From positions 1 to 27,880 of the forward strand of contig JANRKG010000098.1 in NCBI GenBank assembly GCA_033763635.1: a stretch of 27,880 nucleotides of DNA, given 5' to 3'. The position numbers were made by a program, and so were the translations under genes. Position 1 is the stretch's first letter. Every line of letters begins with the position of its first letter. A model generated the notes under the pieces. The model was not told the origin of the DNA. It did not search any database and saw only the letters and a program-made list of their open reading frames with translations. This document shows, piece by piece, positions 1 through 7,704 of the stretch. Origin of the DNA: JANRKG01 sp033763635. Its GTDB lineage: Bacteria; Cyanobacteriota; Cyanobacteriia; GCF-001939115.

Positions 1-1060
1 CAGCTCCCGTTTTCAAATCATCGATGCTAGTTCCTTCCTTAGCACTTTTTACACTTCCTGCTAAGACCTGAGCCTCTTCTAAGACAAGTTTTTGCTGACC
101 AATCACCGAATTGTGGAGCCATAAAATTCCTATAACCAGCCCTGCTAAACCTGCCAGTAAACCATTCCTACCTGCTCGGAGATTGCGAGATGGAGCGTGT
201 GTAACCTCGGAGCCTCGGACATTAGTCTCAACCCAGGAGGAAGATTCAATAGCCCTGGTGGAGGGGTGTTCTAAATCATCAACGAGGGGGACCTCTGTTG
301 CTTTTTCCTGTATCGGCGAAAAATAATTGGATGGGCTTTGGTGGTCTGCCGTAATCAGAGTTTGCTCTGTGACTTCTGGATCGGATGCCGTTAGAGGAAG
401 GGATGAAGGAATTGACCCATTGGATTCTGAAGTATCGGTGGTTGCTTCCGGTTCAAAAGTAGATTCTTCCAAGTCGTTCTGGGGTAAAATTTGCCACGAA
501 TCAGCAGAAGTATAATCTGTTTCACTGATTGGAGCCGCAAGGACTGAAGCTGCTTCAGCATCAGAGAGGGAAACAACGGCAGGAGATGACAGAGGAAGTT
601 GAACTTCGGGTGTTTCAATGGCTGGGGAAGTTTTCTCCAGGATGGGAGGGTCTGAATCAGGGAGCGCACTCCTGTGAGGGGACAGAAGGGAAGGTTGAAC
701 TTCCAGGGCGGCAAACGCAGCGGAAGCCTTTTGCTCCACGTTAGGGCTATCTGCTCGATATCCAGGAGCGCCAAGTTGAATTTTTTGACTCCAGGCAGGC
801 TGTTGTGTGCCAATCTGTCGCCCGTAAATCGCGATCTGCTCAACGGATTCAACCCCCAGGTTGAGCATCGCCCCTCGAATTGCAGGTACCAAAGTTTGTT
901 TGTTGGGCACCTGAGCAGACTCCAAGAGCAGATGCAAGCATCCATCCTGAATGGTGGTTTTAGCAGTAATTCCATTCAGTTGAAATACACGGTTGAGCAA
1001 AACATTAATTGCCTGAACATTTCCTTGCTTGGCTTGTTCAAGAAGGCTCTGCTGAGTCAT
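1..1060 (-). CDS. Cyanobacterial single-TM hypothetical protein (3' end outside window)
   Basis: The reading frame is open from an ATG at 1060 to the window edge with no stop, giving at least 353 residues, so the gene is truncated by the window and not broken. Residues 1-90 form a compact N-terminal domain with the pattern LLNR, QVPN, IYGRQIG and PAWSQ. I recognise this pattern from many cyanobacterial proteins of unknown function. Residues about 100-295 are low in complexity and rich in S, T, P and E, as in an extended linker. A hydrophobic segment at about 298-317 (NGLLAGLAGLVIGILWL) is a likely membrane anchor, and the rest would lie beyond it. No strong ribosome binding site precedes the ATG. 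Function is unknown. The CDS call rests on the unbroken length, the composition and the family-like N-terminus. Confidence 0.8.
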   Translation of the reverse strand, partial: MTQQSLLEQAKQGNVQAINVLLNRVFQLNGITAKTTIQDGCLHLLLESAQVPNKQTLVPAIRGAMLNLGVESVEQIAIYGRQIGTQQPAWSQKIQLGAPGYRADSPNVEQKASAAFAALEVQPSLLSPHRSALPDSDPPILEKTSPAIETPEVQLPLSSPAVVSLSDAEAASVLAAPISETDYTSADSWQILPQNDLEESTFEPEATTDTSESNGSIPSSLPLTASDPEVTEQTLITADHQSPSNYFSPIQEKATEVPLVDDLEHPSTRAIESSSWVETNVRGSEVTHAPSRNLRAGRNGLLAGLAGLVIGILWLHNSVIGQQKLVLEEAQVLAGSVKSAKEGTSIDDLKTGA

Positions 1061-1346
1061 AGTTCTTTTCTCATACACGAGGAAAGTGTAGGTCGCGATC
1101 GCTCTGCCCTCAAGTTATCCAGCTTCAAAAGACTTGCAAGACAGCAGACTGTATCCCTAAGAATGAAGGGCATCAATAGCATTGTAGTGGGATTACTTTC
1201 AGTCACAATTTCTGTTAACAATTGAAAATGTGCCCCCATCAACTATCCTGATGCGTCGTGTTAGCAAATAGATAGGATGTTCAAGGAGATTTTAAAGGCT
1301 AATTTTTATTCGATTGATTGTGACTCAATTCCTAGCCCCCAGTGGG

Positions 1347-1706
1347 TCAGGCAATCGAAGCAACAAAGTTTCGGCCTAGCTTCCAAATATGGTGCAGCAA
1401 TTTTTGTAAACCCATTGGGTTGAGAATTGCCCAACTGTTGATAAATAGGCAAGTTAACCCTAACCCTAACAGAATGAAGGATGGGGCCATAATCACCCCA
1501 ACCGCTAACCAACTGAGTACATGTAAAATCATTAGGGAGGCAAATAAAAATGCCAGCCCTGCCGTTAGCCAAATTGAACGAAAGGAACCCAGCACAATAT
1601 TGATTAAAGTCCATAGAGTTGCCCCCAAGTTCAATGGAACTAGTAGGGCGCAGATGGTAATGCAGTGTTGCTGGGAGAAGGTAATGATAGAGACCAGATT
1701 GATCAT
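1347..1706 (-). CDS. Small polytopic membrane protein, conserved hypothetical
   Basis: This 119-residue protein is strongly hydrophobic, with three to four likely membrane helices at about residues 15-40, 45-65 and 68-100. It has a short basic C-terminus (HHIWKLGRN). The stretch CITICALLVPLN followed by tryptophan-rich helices resembles small cyanobacterial membrane proteins of unknown function that I have seen before, but I cannot name a family. The ATG at 1706 has no clear Shine-Dalgarno sequence. It lies 94 bases downstream of the coiled-coil gene on the same strand, so the two may be co-transcribed. A longer frame on the same strand (1306-1743) has scrambled, non-protein-like composition and was not chosen. 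Confidence 0.68.
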   Translation of the reverse strand: MINLVSIITFSQQHCITICALLVPLNLGATLWTLINIVLGSFRSIWLTAGLAFLFASLMILHVLSWLAVGVIMAPSFILLGLGLTCLFINSWAILNPMGLQKLLHHIWKLGRNFVASIA

Positions 1707-1800
1707 GTCGGGAAAACAAAAAATTGGGTGAAATCAAGCTCAACAGCAGAAACTGCTTGGGGCTGAGCGAGGCAAGGGACGATCGTCACTAAAAGTAAAG

Positions 1801-2376
1801 TTACCGACTCATATTACGCTTCATCTGCTCTAATTCTTCCTCCATTTCCCATCTTTTAAACTGGGCATCTAAAGGATCTGCTCCCTTGAATTGCTGGTAA
1901 GCACTTTGATTCCAGCCCGTTGTCTCCCAACTTTGTTCTGATTGAGCTTTGTAACGATCGGCTTGAGCCTGAGCCGCTTTGGCCTGTACTTCCTGGCGAC
2001 GAACCTGAATCTGCCGCTGCAATTGCTCAGATTGTTGAATCCGCTCCTTTAAACCCTGCATTTGTCCCCAAAGTTGATTCCCCTGTCTCAACAAAGCTGC
2101 TTCTCGTTCCTGGGCAGGTTCGGCCAGATCCAGCCGACCTGCGGCCTTTGCCTTTTCAATGCGGATGTGCCACCGCTGTACTTCCTGAGCCGTTTCTAAA
2201 ATCTTTTCCTGTAGTTGCTTATTTTGCAACTGGAGGTCTGTCCTCAAGGACAAGACTTCCTCTTCCTGTTCGCGTAGTTGTTCCTCTAAAGCTTGCAGTT
2301 CTAGATGGGGATTGTTTCGCAGGAATTCCTCAAGGCGAGTTTCTAAAACCTTACTAAAGTCTTCAAATAGTCCCAT
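1801..2376 (-). CDS. TIGR04376-type coiled-coil protein
   Basis: This 191-residue protein is almost wholly helical and rich in E, Q, L, R and A from about residue 8 to 140, in heptad-like patterns typical of coiled coils. The N-terminus (MGLFEDFSKVLETRLEEFL) and the C-terminal elements SWETTGWNQ, GADPLDAQFKRWE and EELEQMKRNM match my memory of the cyanobacterial family TIGR04376. Its function is not established. The overall form recalls PspA/IM30-like helical proteins, but I see no specific PspA signature. There is no signal peptide or membrane segment, so it is likely cytoplasmic or peripheral. It lies 65 bases downstream of the PilP-like gene, on the same strand. Confidence 0.85.
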   Translation of the reverse strand: MGLFEDFSKVLETRLEEFLRNNPHLELQALEEQLREQEEEVLSLRTDLQLQNKQLQEKILETAQEVQRWHIRIEKAKAAGRLDLAEPAQEREAALLRQGNQLWGQMQGLKERIQQSEQLQRQIQVRRQEVQAKAAQAQADRYKAQSEQSWETTGWNQSAYQQFKGADPLDAQFKRWEMEEELEQMKRNMSR

Positions 2377-2441
2377 GAGAGTTCAGACCCCTGGTAATAC
2401 GTCCCCATCGTAGCAACTGTAGATTCCATGAGCGGTGGCCT

Positions 2442-3488
2442 TTAGAATTTTTGCCCAACATAAACCGATCGCACTTCCCCGTTTCGGCGAATGACGGCCT
2501 CCTTGTTCGCAACCTTCACTAATGTCCATCCACTGGCAGCAATCTCTTCCCCCACGTTCACCCGCTGGGTCATCCCATTGATCTCAAATAGAGCGGCTGA
2601 ACGCTTGCCCAATTCCAAAACGCCAATCAGGGTATGGTTGGAAGCGGGCACAGGGACCGGAGCAACAGCCACCGGGGGGATCGGAACTGTTACGGGTTGA
2701 GAACCGTTGGCAGTATTAGGTGCAGCAGGTAGTATAGGAACGCCATAACCTGCCTGGGGAGGTTGATAGACAGGAATATAAATACGCTCCAGAACGGTGG
2801 TACTGGGAACTGGCGCGGGAGACGTATTGGCTGCAACCGTTACCGAGGGAAGGTTGCTGGTAGCTGTTGGAGCCAATGCAACAACGGGAGAGGGGGAGGA
2901 CGCAGGACGCTGGCTCACCAGTTCGAGAGAACGCTGAATGTAGTCTAAAAACTGAGCATCTGCATCCATCTCAGCGGTTTGTGCCACCGTTGTCGCAGCG
3001 TTCTTTTGAATGGGTTGGGAAACCAGAAAGGGGAGATTAAGTTGCATCCCTCTCTGCCCAGCCAGCCAGAGCAGCCCGACGATCGCAGTTGCACCACCCA
3101 GCCCCAAAATTAGCAAGCGATCTAACCAAGATGTAGCAGGTTGCTTCTTCAGAGAAATAGGGTCTACAGCAGTTGCCAGTGCCTCTACCGTAACTCCTGG
3201 AGCGAGTGCAGAAGAGGATGCCAGCCCAGGTGGCATGATGATTTTAGGAATCGACACGGCTTGAAGCGCGATCGTCTCAACGGGTCGAGATTCCGTTGGG
3301 AACGGACTCCCCCCTTCCAAAAGCCTGTCCACCTCCTCAAACAGTTCATCCATCAAGCTATCTGCATAGGTCTCAACAGACCAGGGCGGAGGGGATACGC
3401 TTTGTCTGGCAGGAGTAAATCCTGGCTCGGAGGACAGATCGGCAATATCAGGGTTGAGAATATCAGGGGGCAGCATGGTGTGGCTCAC
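2442..3488 (-). CDS. Single-TM protein with PilP/GspC-like C-terminal domain
   Basis: This is a 348-residue protein. Residues 1-115 are acidic and proline-rich and likely cytoplasmic. One hydrophobic helix lies at about 121-143 (WLDRLLILGLGGATAIVGLL). A long P/A/V/T-rich linker follows to about 280. The compact C-terminal domain, residues 283-348 (HTLIGVLELGKRSAALFEI, VGEEIAASGWTLVKV, VYVGQKF), has the layout of PilP/GspC pilus and secretion alignment proteins: a sensed 'effect of the gene product' strand, then a glycine-rich turn and a final YVGQ strand. The chosen start is GTG at 3488, because AGGA lies a few bases upstream; an ATG at 3476 is the alternative. A role at the inner membrane and periplasm is inferred only. 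Confidence 0.78.
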   Translation of the reverse strand: MSHTMLPPDILNPDIADLSSEPGFTPARQSVSPPPWSVETYADSLMDELFEEVDRLLEGGSPFPTESRPVETIALQAVSIPKIIMPPGLASSSALAPGVTVEALATAVDPISLKKQPATSWLDRLLILGLGGATAIVGLLWLAGQRGMQLNLPFLVSQPIQKNAATTVAQTAEMDADAQFLDYIQRSLELVSQRPASSPSPVVALAPTATSNLPSVTVAANTSPAPVPSTTVLERIYIPVYQPPQAGYGVPILPAAPNTANGSQPVTVPIPPVAVAPVPVPASNHTLIGVLELGKRSAALFEINGMTQRVNVGEEIAASGWTLVKVANKEAVIRRNGEVRSVYVGQKF

Positions 3489-3688
3489 GGATTCCTATTA
3501 CACTTACTCAAGATTTAGGCTGGCTCAGTCATGGGAAATTGACATCTTTATAACTCCTATGCTGGGATTTCGCAATATTCAGGCTCCCCCCCTACTATTA
3601 AAAATTCTTAGCACTTAGTAATTTGTCTCCAGATTCGCAGTAAAGTCAATTGATGAAATCCTGAAACAATAAATTAGGACTTTTTACT

Positions 3689-3805
3689 ATGGCTGCTTCA
3701 TTCCTGCCCTCAATTTTGGTTCCGACGGTTGGCATTATTTTCCCCGCTGTTGCAATGGCCCTTCTGTTCCTCTATATCGAACGAGAAGATCCCAGTGGCA
3801 TCTAG
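3689..3805 (+). CDS. psaI: Photosystem I reaction centre subunit VIII (PsaI)
   Basis: This 38-codon gene encodes one membrane helix with the PsaI signature: AASFLP at the N-terminus, then ILVP, FPAVAMALLFLYIE and a short charged tail ending REDPSGI. The length fits the family (about 38-40 residues). PsaI is a one-helix subunit at the rim of photosystem I that helps hold PsaL and so supports trimer formation. AGGA at 3676-3679 is a suitable ribosome binding site, about 9 bases before the ATG. In many cyanobacteria psaI sits beside psaL; here it stands alone and converges on psbEFLJ, with a shared terminator near 3990. The short length is normal and not a truncation. Confidence 0.93.
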   Translation: MAASFLPSILVPTVGIIFPAVAMALLFLYIEREDPSGI

Positions 3806-3974
3806 AGGAAAAATTGCCATTTCCTTAAATTTGCTTCTTTACGAAAAGTTTTGATCGCTTCTGTGGGTGAACCTGCGGATGAGTCTGCAAAACCAAATTC
3901 TTGAAAACAGTTCTCGAAACCTGATCCCTTAGATTTCTAGATTTCTCCGAAAGGCATGGCTGATTTAGCCATTA

Positions 3975-4005
3975 AAAAAGCCACCTGATGTACAGGTGGC
4001 TTTTT
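3975..4005. terminator. Bidirectional intrinsic terminator between psaI and psbJ
   Basis: An A-run (3975-3979) followed by GCCACCTG, a five-base loop (ATGTA), CAGGTGGC and a T-run (4001-4005) forms a stem of about 13 pairs. It is flanked by A on one side and T on the other, so it can terminate transcription from both strands. It lies 43 bases past the psbJ stop on the minus strand and 170 bases past the psaI stop on the plus strand. Confidence 0.85.
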
Positions 4006-4047
4006 GTTGCCCTTATTGCGTGATTTGGCTAATCAAGGGCTTTACGA

Positions 4048-4167
4048 CTACATGGAGGAACCAAGACCTGCGTAAGCACCGTAAAAAAAGAGACCGACGA
4101 CTGCGATTACGCCTAACCCAGCGATCGTTGCCACAATCCACAGAGGAATTCTTCCAGTTCCAGACAC
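4048..4167 (-). CDS. psbJ: Photosystem II protein J
   Basis: This 39-residue, one-helix protein has the PsbJ signature: GRIPLW at the N-terminus, a glycine/valine-rich helix, LFFYGAYAGLGSS at the C-terminus. PsbJ lies beside cytochrome b559 in photosystem II and affects plastoquinone exchange and assembly. The start is GTG at 4167; GAGG lies about 10 bases upstream, and no in-frame ATG gives a family-like length. It is the last gene of psbE-psbF-psbL-psbJ and is followed by the terminator at 3975-4005. Confidence 0.95.
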   Translation of the reverse strand: MSGTGRIPLWIVATIAGLGVIAVVGLFFYGAYAGLGSSM

Positions 4168-4233
4168 AGCTTTCACCTCGTTAATGAATTAAGTATGCAA
4201 TGCAAAAACAACCGTCAGATTGCGAAGCAATCA

Positions 4234-4359
4234 TTAGTTAAAGAAGTAGCTAGAGAACAGGATTCCAAGTACAAAAACCAACAGAAGACCTAAAAACAGG
4301 GAAGTTCGGTTGAGTTCTACAGGTTGTCTATTGGGGTTTGGAGTACGATTTGGTGCCAT
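4234..4359 (-). CDS. psbL: Photosystem II protein L
   Basis: This 41-residue protein has the hallmark NPNRQPVELNRTSL followed by one membrane helix and the ending LFSSYFFN, which is diagnostic for PsbL. PsbL sits at the photosystem II monomer-monomer interface and supports acceptor-side function and dimer assembly. The N-terminus (MAPNRT) is a few residues longer than in many relatives. It is 17 bases downstream of psbF and 66 bases upstream of the psbJ start, in the usual order. Confidence 0.96.
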   Translation of the reverse strand: MAPNRTPNPNRQPVELNRTSLFLGLLLVFVLGILFSSYFFN

Positions 4360-4376
4360 AATTTATTTTCTACCTA

Positions 4377-4514
4377 CTAGCGCTGAATAAACTGCATCGC
4401 TGCGATGGCACCGAGGAAAAAGACGGTGGGAACTGCAAGGGTATGCACTGCAATCCATCGAACAGTAAAAATTGGATAGGAAATCGGCTCATTTGCCGGA
4501 GTGTTAGTCGCCAT
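4377..4514 (-). CDS. psbF: Cytochrome b559 beta subunit
   Basis: This 45-residue protein has one membrane helix (WIAVHTLAVPTVFFLGAIAA). The helix contains the heme-ligand histidine, H24, in the conserved RWIAVHTLA context, and the protein ends FIQR. The beta subunit pairs with PsbE to bind one heme between two histidines in the photosystem II core. The length is normal. It lies 31 bases after the psbE stop, second in the psbEFLJ operon. Confidence 0.97.
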   Translation of the reverse strand: MATNTPANEPISYPIFTVRWIAVHTLAVPTVFFLGAIAAMQFIQR

Positions 4515-4545
4515 AGTGTTCTGTCACCAGTATTTATGAAACGGT

Positions 4546-4800
4546 TTATTTTTGATCGCCAATGAACTGTTCAATTTGAGTCTTCCCTTCATACCGATTG
4601 CTCACGATCGGCAGTTCTTGACGCTCTTGAGTGTAGTATTCGTTCGGACGGGGAGTTCCAAACACGTCATAAGCCAGACCTGTGCTGACAAACAACCAAC
4701 CTGCAATGAACAGAGCAGGAATCGTGATGCTGTGAATCACCCAGTAACGAATGCTAGTGACAATATCCCCAAAGGGGCGCTCTCCAGTAGTACCTGACAT
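4546..4800 (-). CDS. psbE: Cytochrome b559 alpha subunit
   Basis: This 84-residue protein has N-terminal GERPFGDI, a membrane helix carrying the heme ligand H23 (RYWVIHSITIP), and the conserved lumenal region (DVFGTPRPNEYY, followed by the ELPIVSNRY stretch). It binds the b559 heme together with PsbF and is needed early in photosystem II assembly. GGAGG lies about 9 bases before the ATG, a strong ribosome binding site. It is first in the psbEFLJ operon and sits 154 bases downstream of ycf48, so it may have its own promoter in that gap or read through from rubA-ycf48. Confidence 0.98.
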   Translation of the reverse strand: MSGTTGERPFGDIVTSIRYWVIHSITIPALFIAGWLFVSTGLAYDVFGTPRPNEYYTQERQELPIVSNRYEGKTQIEQFIGDQK

Positions 4801-4954
4801 CTAAGATCCCTCCACTGATAGACGAAGAAAAACAGAAGAACAAAAAACTTCAATAAGTATCATCATACGCAACAGTGGAAACAGCCACAAGCAAGAAATC
4901 ATGCTGCTACTGTCCACAGAAAACCCACTTTCTGGAAGAAAATGTTTTTTTGGT

Positions 4955-5962
4955 CTAGGCAGACTGCGCGGGACTTTCATACTTCAAAAGGGTGCCATTC
5001 TGGCCCAAAATGAAGCCCTGTTCAGGTGTTAAGAAGACGATCTTGTAAAGGTTGGACGGAACATTTTCAACCGCCCGATCTTTCTGCCAGGTCTGCCCTC
5101 CATCCGTGCTACGGAGCAGGTTGCCACTGCCCCCCGCAAGCCAGAGTTCTTCAGGAGTTCGATAGGCTAAATGCAAAAGCCCCCAACTGGTTGCAAATTC
5201 AGGGCTTTTGGCCTCTTGCCAATCTTCTACCCCTTGCTCTGTCGTGAACTGAACCAATCCACCGCGCGCTAACATCCAGAGTCTGCCATCGGGTGTGAAA
5301 CCCATATTCTGGACTCGTCGAGAACTGTTGCGATTGTGGGGTTCCCAGGCATCTTGTCCGGGTTCCCAGACTGAGTAGAAGTTCCCTTTGGCAGAGACAG
5401 CAATGTACTTGCCATCGGACGATCGCTCAATATTCCGTAGGACTCCAACGGCTTGCTGAACCATCGCTTTCCAATTTTGCCCACCATCGATCGTTCGGTA
5501 AATGGCCCCCACATCCGTTGTCATCTCAGCGGAATTCGGGCCTAAGGCGAGAATGGTGTTGGTGGAACCAGGCAGCTTACTACTCAGAGGAATCTGGGAC
5601 CAGGAATTCCCGCCATCTTTGGTATGCAGCAGAATAGAAGGCTGTCCAACAATCCACCCCTCATCTCCTTTAAAGCTGACAGACGAGAAGCGATACTTCT
5701 GCTCTCCGAGATCCAACGGTTTAGGTTCCCAAGTATTGCCGCCATCCTGAGTTTCCATGATGGTAGAACTGCCACCCACTAACCAACCGTGGGAGGGAGT
5801 ACTGAAGCTGACATCAGACAGGAAGGCATCGGTTGGAAGGGAAAGAACTTTCCAGGGATTGTCTGCTACTGAAGGGAGGTAGGCATTGGTGCATGAAGCG
5901 CACAGGAATGCAATTCCCAACAAAACCACAATACGCCTTAAACCTCTAAGTAAACCATTCAT
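4955..5962 (-). CDS. ycf48: Photosystem II assembly factor Ycf48 (HCF136 homologue)
   Basis: This 335-residue protein has an N-terminal export signal ending FLCASC. Cys24 would be lipidated, so it is a lumenal or periplasmic lipoprotein, as known for cyanobacterial Ycf48. The mature part repeats the pattern DGG-x-W (for example TQDGGNTWEP, TKDGGNSWSQ, TIDGGQNWKA, STDGGQTWQK), the blade motif of the BNR-like seven-bladed beta-propeller of this family. Ycf48 binds newly made D1 and helps build the photosystem II reaction centre. It lies between rubA and psbEFLJ on one strand, an order conserved in cyanobacteria that groups assembly factors with the cytochrome b559 genes. The cysteine at position -3 of the lipobox is a slight departure from consensus. 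Confidence 0.97.
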   Translation of the reverse strand: MNGLLRGLRRIVVLLGIAFLCASCTNAYLPSVADNPWKVLSLPTDAFLSDVSFSTPSHGWLVGGSSTIMETQDGGNTWEPKPLDLGEQKYRFSSVSFKGDEGWIVGQPSILLHTKDGGNSWSQIPLSSKLPGSTNTILALGPNSAEMTTDVGAIYRTIDGGQNWKAMVQQAVGVLRNIERSSDGKYIAVSAKGNFYSVWEPGQDAWEPHNRNSSRRVQNMGFTPDGRLWMLARGGLVQFTTEQGVEDWQEAKSPEFATSWGLLHLAYRTPEELWLAGGSGNLLRSTDGGQTWQKDRAVENVPSNLYKIVFLTPEQGFILGQNGTLLKYESPAQSA

Positions 5963-6013
5963 AATAATGAGATGTAATGAAACCGTTAATCAGCAATTGA
6001 ACCCCAACCAGAC

Positions 6014-6349
6014 TCAGCGCAATCCGTAGAGGCTGAGAAAGAACAGAACTGCAAGGGCCAGTCCGCTAAAGATCAAGAGATTTTTCTGCCCAGGGGTCAG
6101 GGTATTGACTCCCAGCCCATAGCCCAAGTTCTCCCGAAAGCCTGATGGAGCACCTACCGGGCCAATATTGACGAATTGCTTGGTGCGTGCTCCACACACG
6201 GGACAGCGCCAGGTTGTCGGTAAGTCTTCGAAGGCTGTTTCGGCTGGGATGTTACGATTGCCATCACCTTTGGCAGGCTCATAGACATAGCCACAGGCTT
6301 GACACTCATAGCGATCCATTCTCTTCTCTTCGGCAGCTTGGGTGTCCAT
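6014..6349 (-). CDS. rubA: Membrane-anchored rubredoxin (RubA)
   Basis: This 111-residue protein has an N-terminal rubredoxin fold with two CxxC pairs, C16/C19 (YECQACGYVYEP) and C49/C52 (WRCPVCGA), which bind one iron atom. A linker and a C-terminal membrane helix at about 89-110 (NLLIFSGLALAVLFFLSLYG) follow. This architecture is the thylakoid rubredoxin of cyanobacteria and chloroplasts, needed for photosystem assembly. It lies 51 bases before ycf48 and is co-directional with psbEFLJ, which supports that role. ATG at 6349 gives residues MDTQAAEEKR before a second in-frame Met (MDRYEC); neither has a strong ribosome binding site, so the N-terminus is not certain. Confidence 0.96.
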   Translation of the reverse strand: MDTQAAEEKRMDRYECQACGYVYEPAKGDGNRNIPAETAFEDLPTTWRCPVCGARTKQFVNIGPVGAPSGFRENLGYGLGVNTLTPGQKNLLIFSGLALAVLFFLSLYGLR

Positions 6350-6601
6350 GACTCAAGAGGTTTGGGTAATTCTTAAAAACTCTGTTAAAGATTATGACAT
6401 ACCTGATACTTGCTAGGTCTGATACAAACAACGATCGATCCCTAGCATCGCTTCGTCATTTTTGCGATCGGCTGCATTCGTCAAACTGACCCATATCATT
6501 GTCGATACAAATGAAGATTCATTCCACGATGGAAATCTATTTAAGATGTCACAATGTAAAGTAATGATGGTCCTTAGTTTATCAAGTGTGGTAACGCTGC
6601 C

Positions 6602-6964
6602 GTGTTTGTTTTGAGTGGCTACGAATACCTGCTGGGCTTCACTTTAGTTTGTGGGTTTGTTCCGGTCATTGCTCTGGTCCTTTCCAGACTGCTGCGCCCC
6701 AGACCCCTGGCTCCCGCTCGTCGAACAACCTACGAATCGGGGATCGAGCCAATGGGCGGAGCCTGGATTCAGTTCAACATTCGCTACTATATGTTTGCGC
6801 TGGTCTTCGTCATTTTCGATGTGGAGACAGTTTTCCTCTACCCCTGGGCTGTGGCATTCAATCGCCTGGGTCTACTTGCGTTCATTGAAGCGCTCATTTT
6901 TATTGCAATTCTCGTCGTCGGTCTTGTTTATGCCTGGCGGAAAGGAGCACTGGAATGGTCATGA
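6602..6964 (+). CDS. ndhC: NDH-1 subunit 3 (NdhC)
   Basis: This 120-residue membrane protein has three helices and the NdhC signature: TYESGIEPMGGAW in the first loop, then FVIFDVETVFLYPWA. It is the membrane-arm subunit next to the quinone site of the photosynthetic NDH-1 complex. NDH-1 serves respiration, cyclic electron flow and CO2 uptake, taking electrons from ferredoxin. The start is GTG at 6602 (MFVLSGYEYLLGF matches the family N-terminus); no clear ribosome binding site is seen. The 3' end overlaps ndhK by 10 bases. It is divergent from rubA across a 252-base shared upstream region. Confidence 0.97.
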   Translation: MFVLSGYEYLLGFTLVCGFVPVIALVLSRLLRPRPLAPARRTTYESGIEPMGGAWIQFNIRYYMFALVFVIFDVETVFLYPWAVAFNRLGLLAFIEALIFIAILVVGLVYAWRKGALEWS

Positions 6965-7704
6965 ATCTTGATGCAACGAATGGAGCTTCTGGGCTAATGC
7001 AACCTGGAGAGCGGATTCAAAGCCCGATCGATCGCCCTGAAGTGACCCAGGAGCTTTCGGAGAATGTCATTCTCACAACGGTCGATGACCTTTATAACTG
7101 GGCGCGTCTCTCCAGCCTCTGGCCCCTCTTATACGGTACGGCCTGCTGCTTTATTGAGTTCGCAGCATTGATTGGTTCTCGGTTTGACTTCGATCGCTTT
7201 GGCTTGATTCCCCGTGCTACCCCTCGTCAGGCCGATTTGCTGATCACGGCGGGGACGATCACGATGAAAATGGCTCCTGCTCTGGTTCGCCTCTATGAGC
7301 AGATGGGAAATCCCAAGTATGTTATCGCGATGGGGGCTTGCACCATCACGGGCGGCATGTTTAGTGTGGACTCTCCGACCGCCGTGCGTGGGGTTGACAA
7401 GCTGATTCCTGTGGATGTCTATCTACCGGGATGCCCGCCTCGGCCCGAAGCCATCATTGACGCAATCATTAAACTCCGTAAAAAGATTGCGAACGACACT
7501 CTGATTGAGCAACAACAATTGAATCAAACCCATCGCTACTATGCCGTGCAGCATGGGATGAAGCTCGTTCCCCCGATCCTCACAGGTCAATATCTGCAAT
7601 CCGATGCCCGTCAGACTCCTCCCAAGGAACTGATGGAAGCGATGGGTCTGCCTGTTCCCCCGGCACTCCTGACATCTCAAAAGGAGGAATTCGATCGTGC
7701 CTGA
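6955..7704 (+). CDS. ndhK: NDH-1 subunit K (NdhK), iron-sulfur subunit
   Basis: This 249-residue protein is the NuoB/PSST-type subunit that carries the terminal 4Fe-4S cluster N2. The ligands are visible: the vicinal pair C64-C65 (YGTACCFIEFAA), C129 (MGACTITGG) and C160 (LPGCPPRPEA). Other family blocks are SENVILTTVDDLYNWARL and DSPTAVRGVDKLIPVDVYL. It passes electrons to plastoquinone in NDH-1. ATG at 6955 overlaps the end of ndhC; a second ATG at 6961 is nearly as likely. The 3' end overlaps ndhJ by 8 bases, so ndhC-K-J is one translationally linked operon. Confidence 0.97.
   Translation: MVMNLDATNGASGLMQPGERIQSPIDRPEVTQELSENVILTTVDDLYNWARLSSLWPLLYGTACCFIEFAALIGSRFDFDRFGLIPRATPRQADLLITAGTITMKMAPALVRLYEQMGNPKYVIAMGACTITGGMFSVDSPTAVRGVDKLIPVDVYLPGCPPRPEAIIDAIIKLRKKIANDTLIEQQQLNQTHRYYAVQHGMKLVPPILTGQYLQSDARQTPPKELMEAMGLPVPPALLTSQKEEFDRA

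Noticed and set aside
391..975. 194-residue minus-strand frame
   Set aside because: It lies out of frame inside the truncated gene 1-1060, whose own frame is open and has a recognisable N-terminal domain and membrane helix.
1454..1470. Telomere-like TTAACCC repeats
   Set aside because: The repeat is the coding sequence for a leucine/glycine run in the membrane protein, so it is chance codon use. The same motif near 15918 encodes GLGLA of the kinase.
1306..1743. 145-residue minus-strand frame
   Set aside because: It overlaps the small membrane protein in a different frame and has scrambled composition with no motif.
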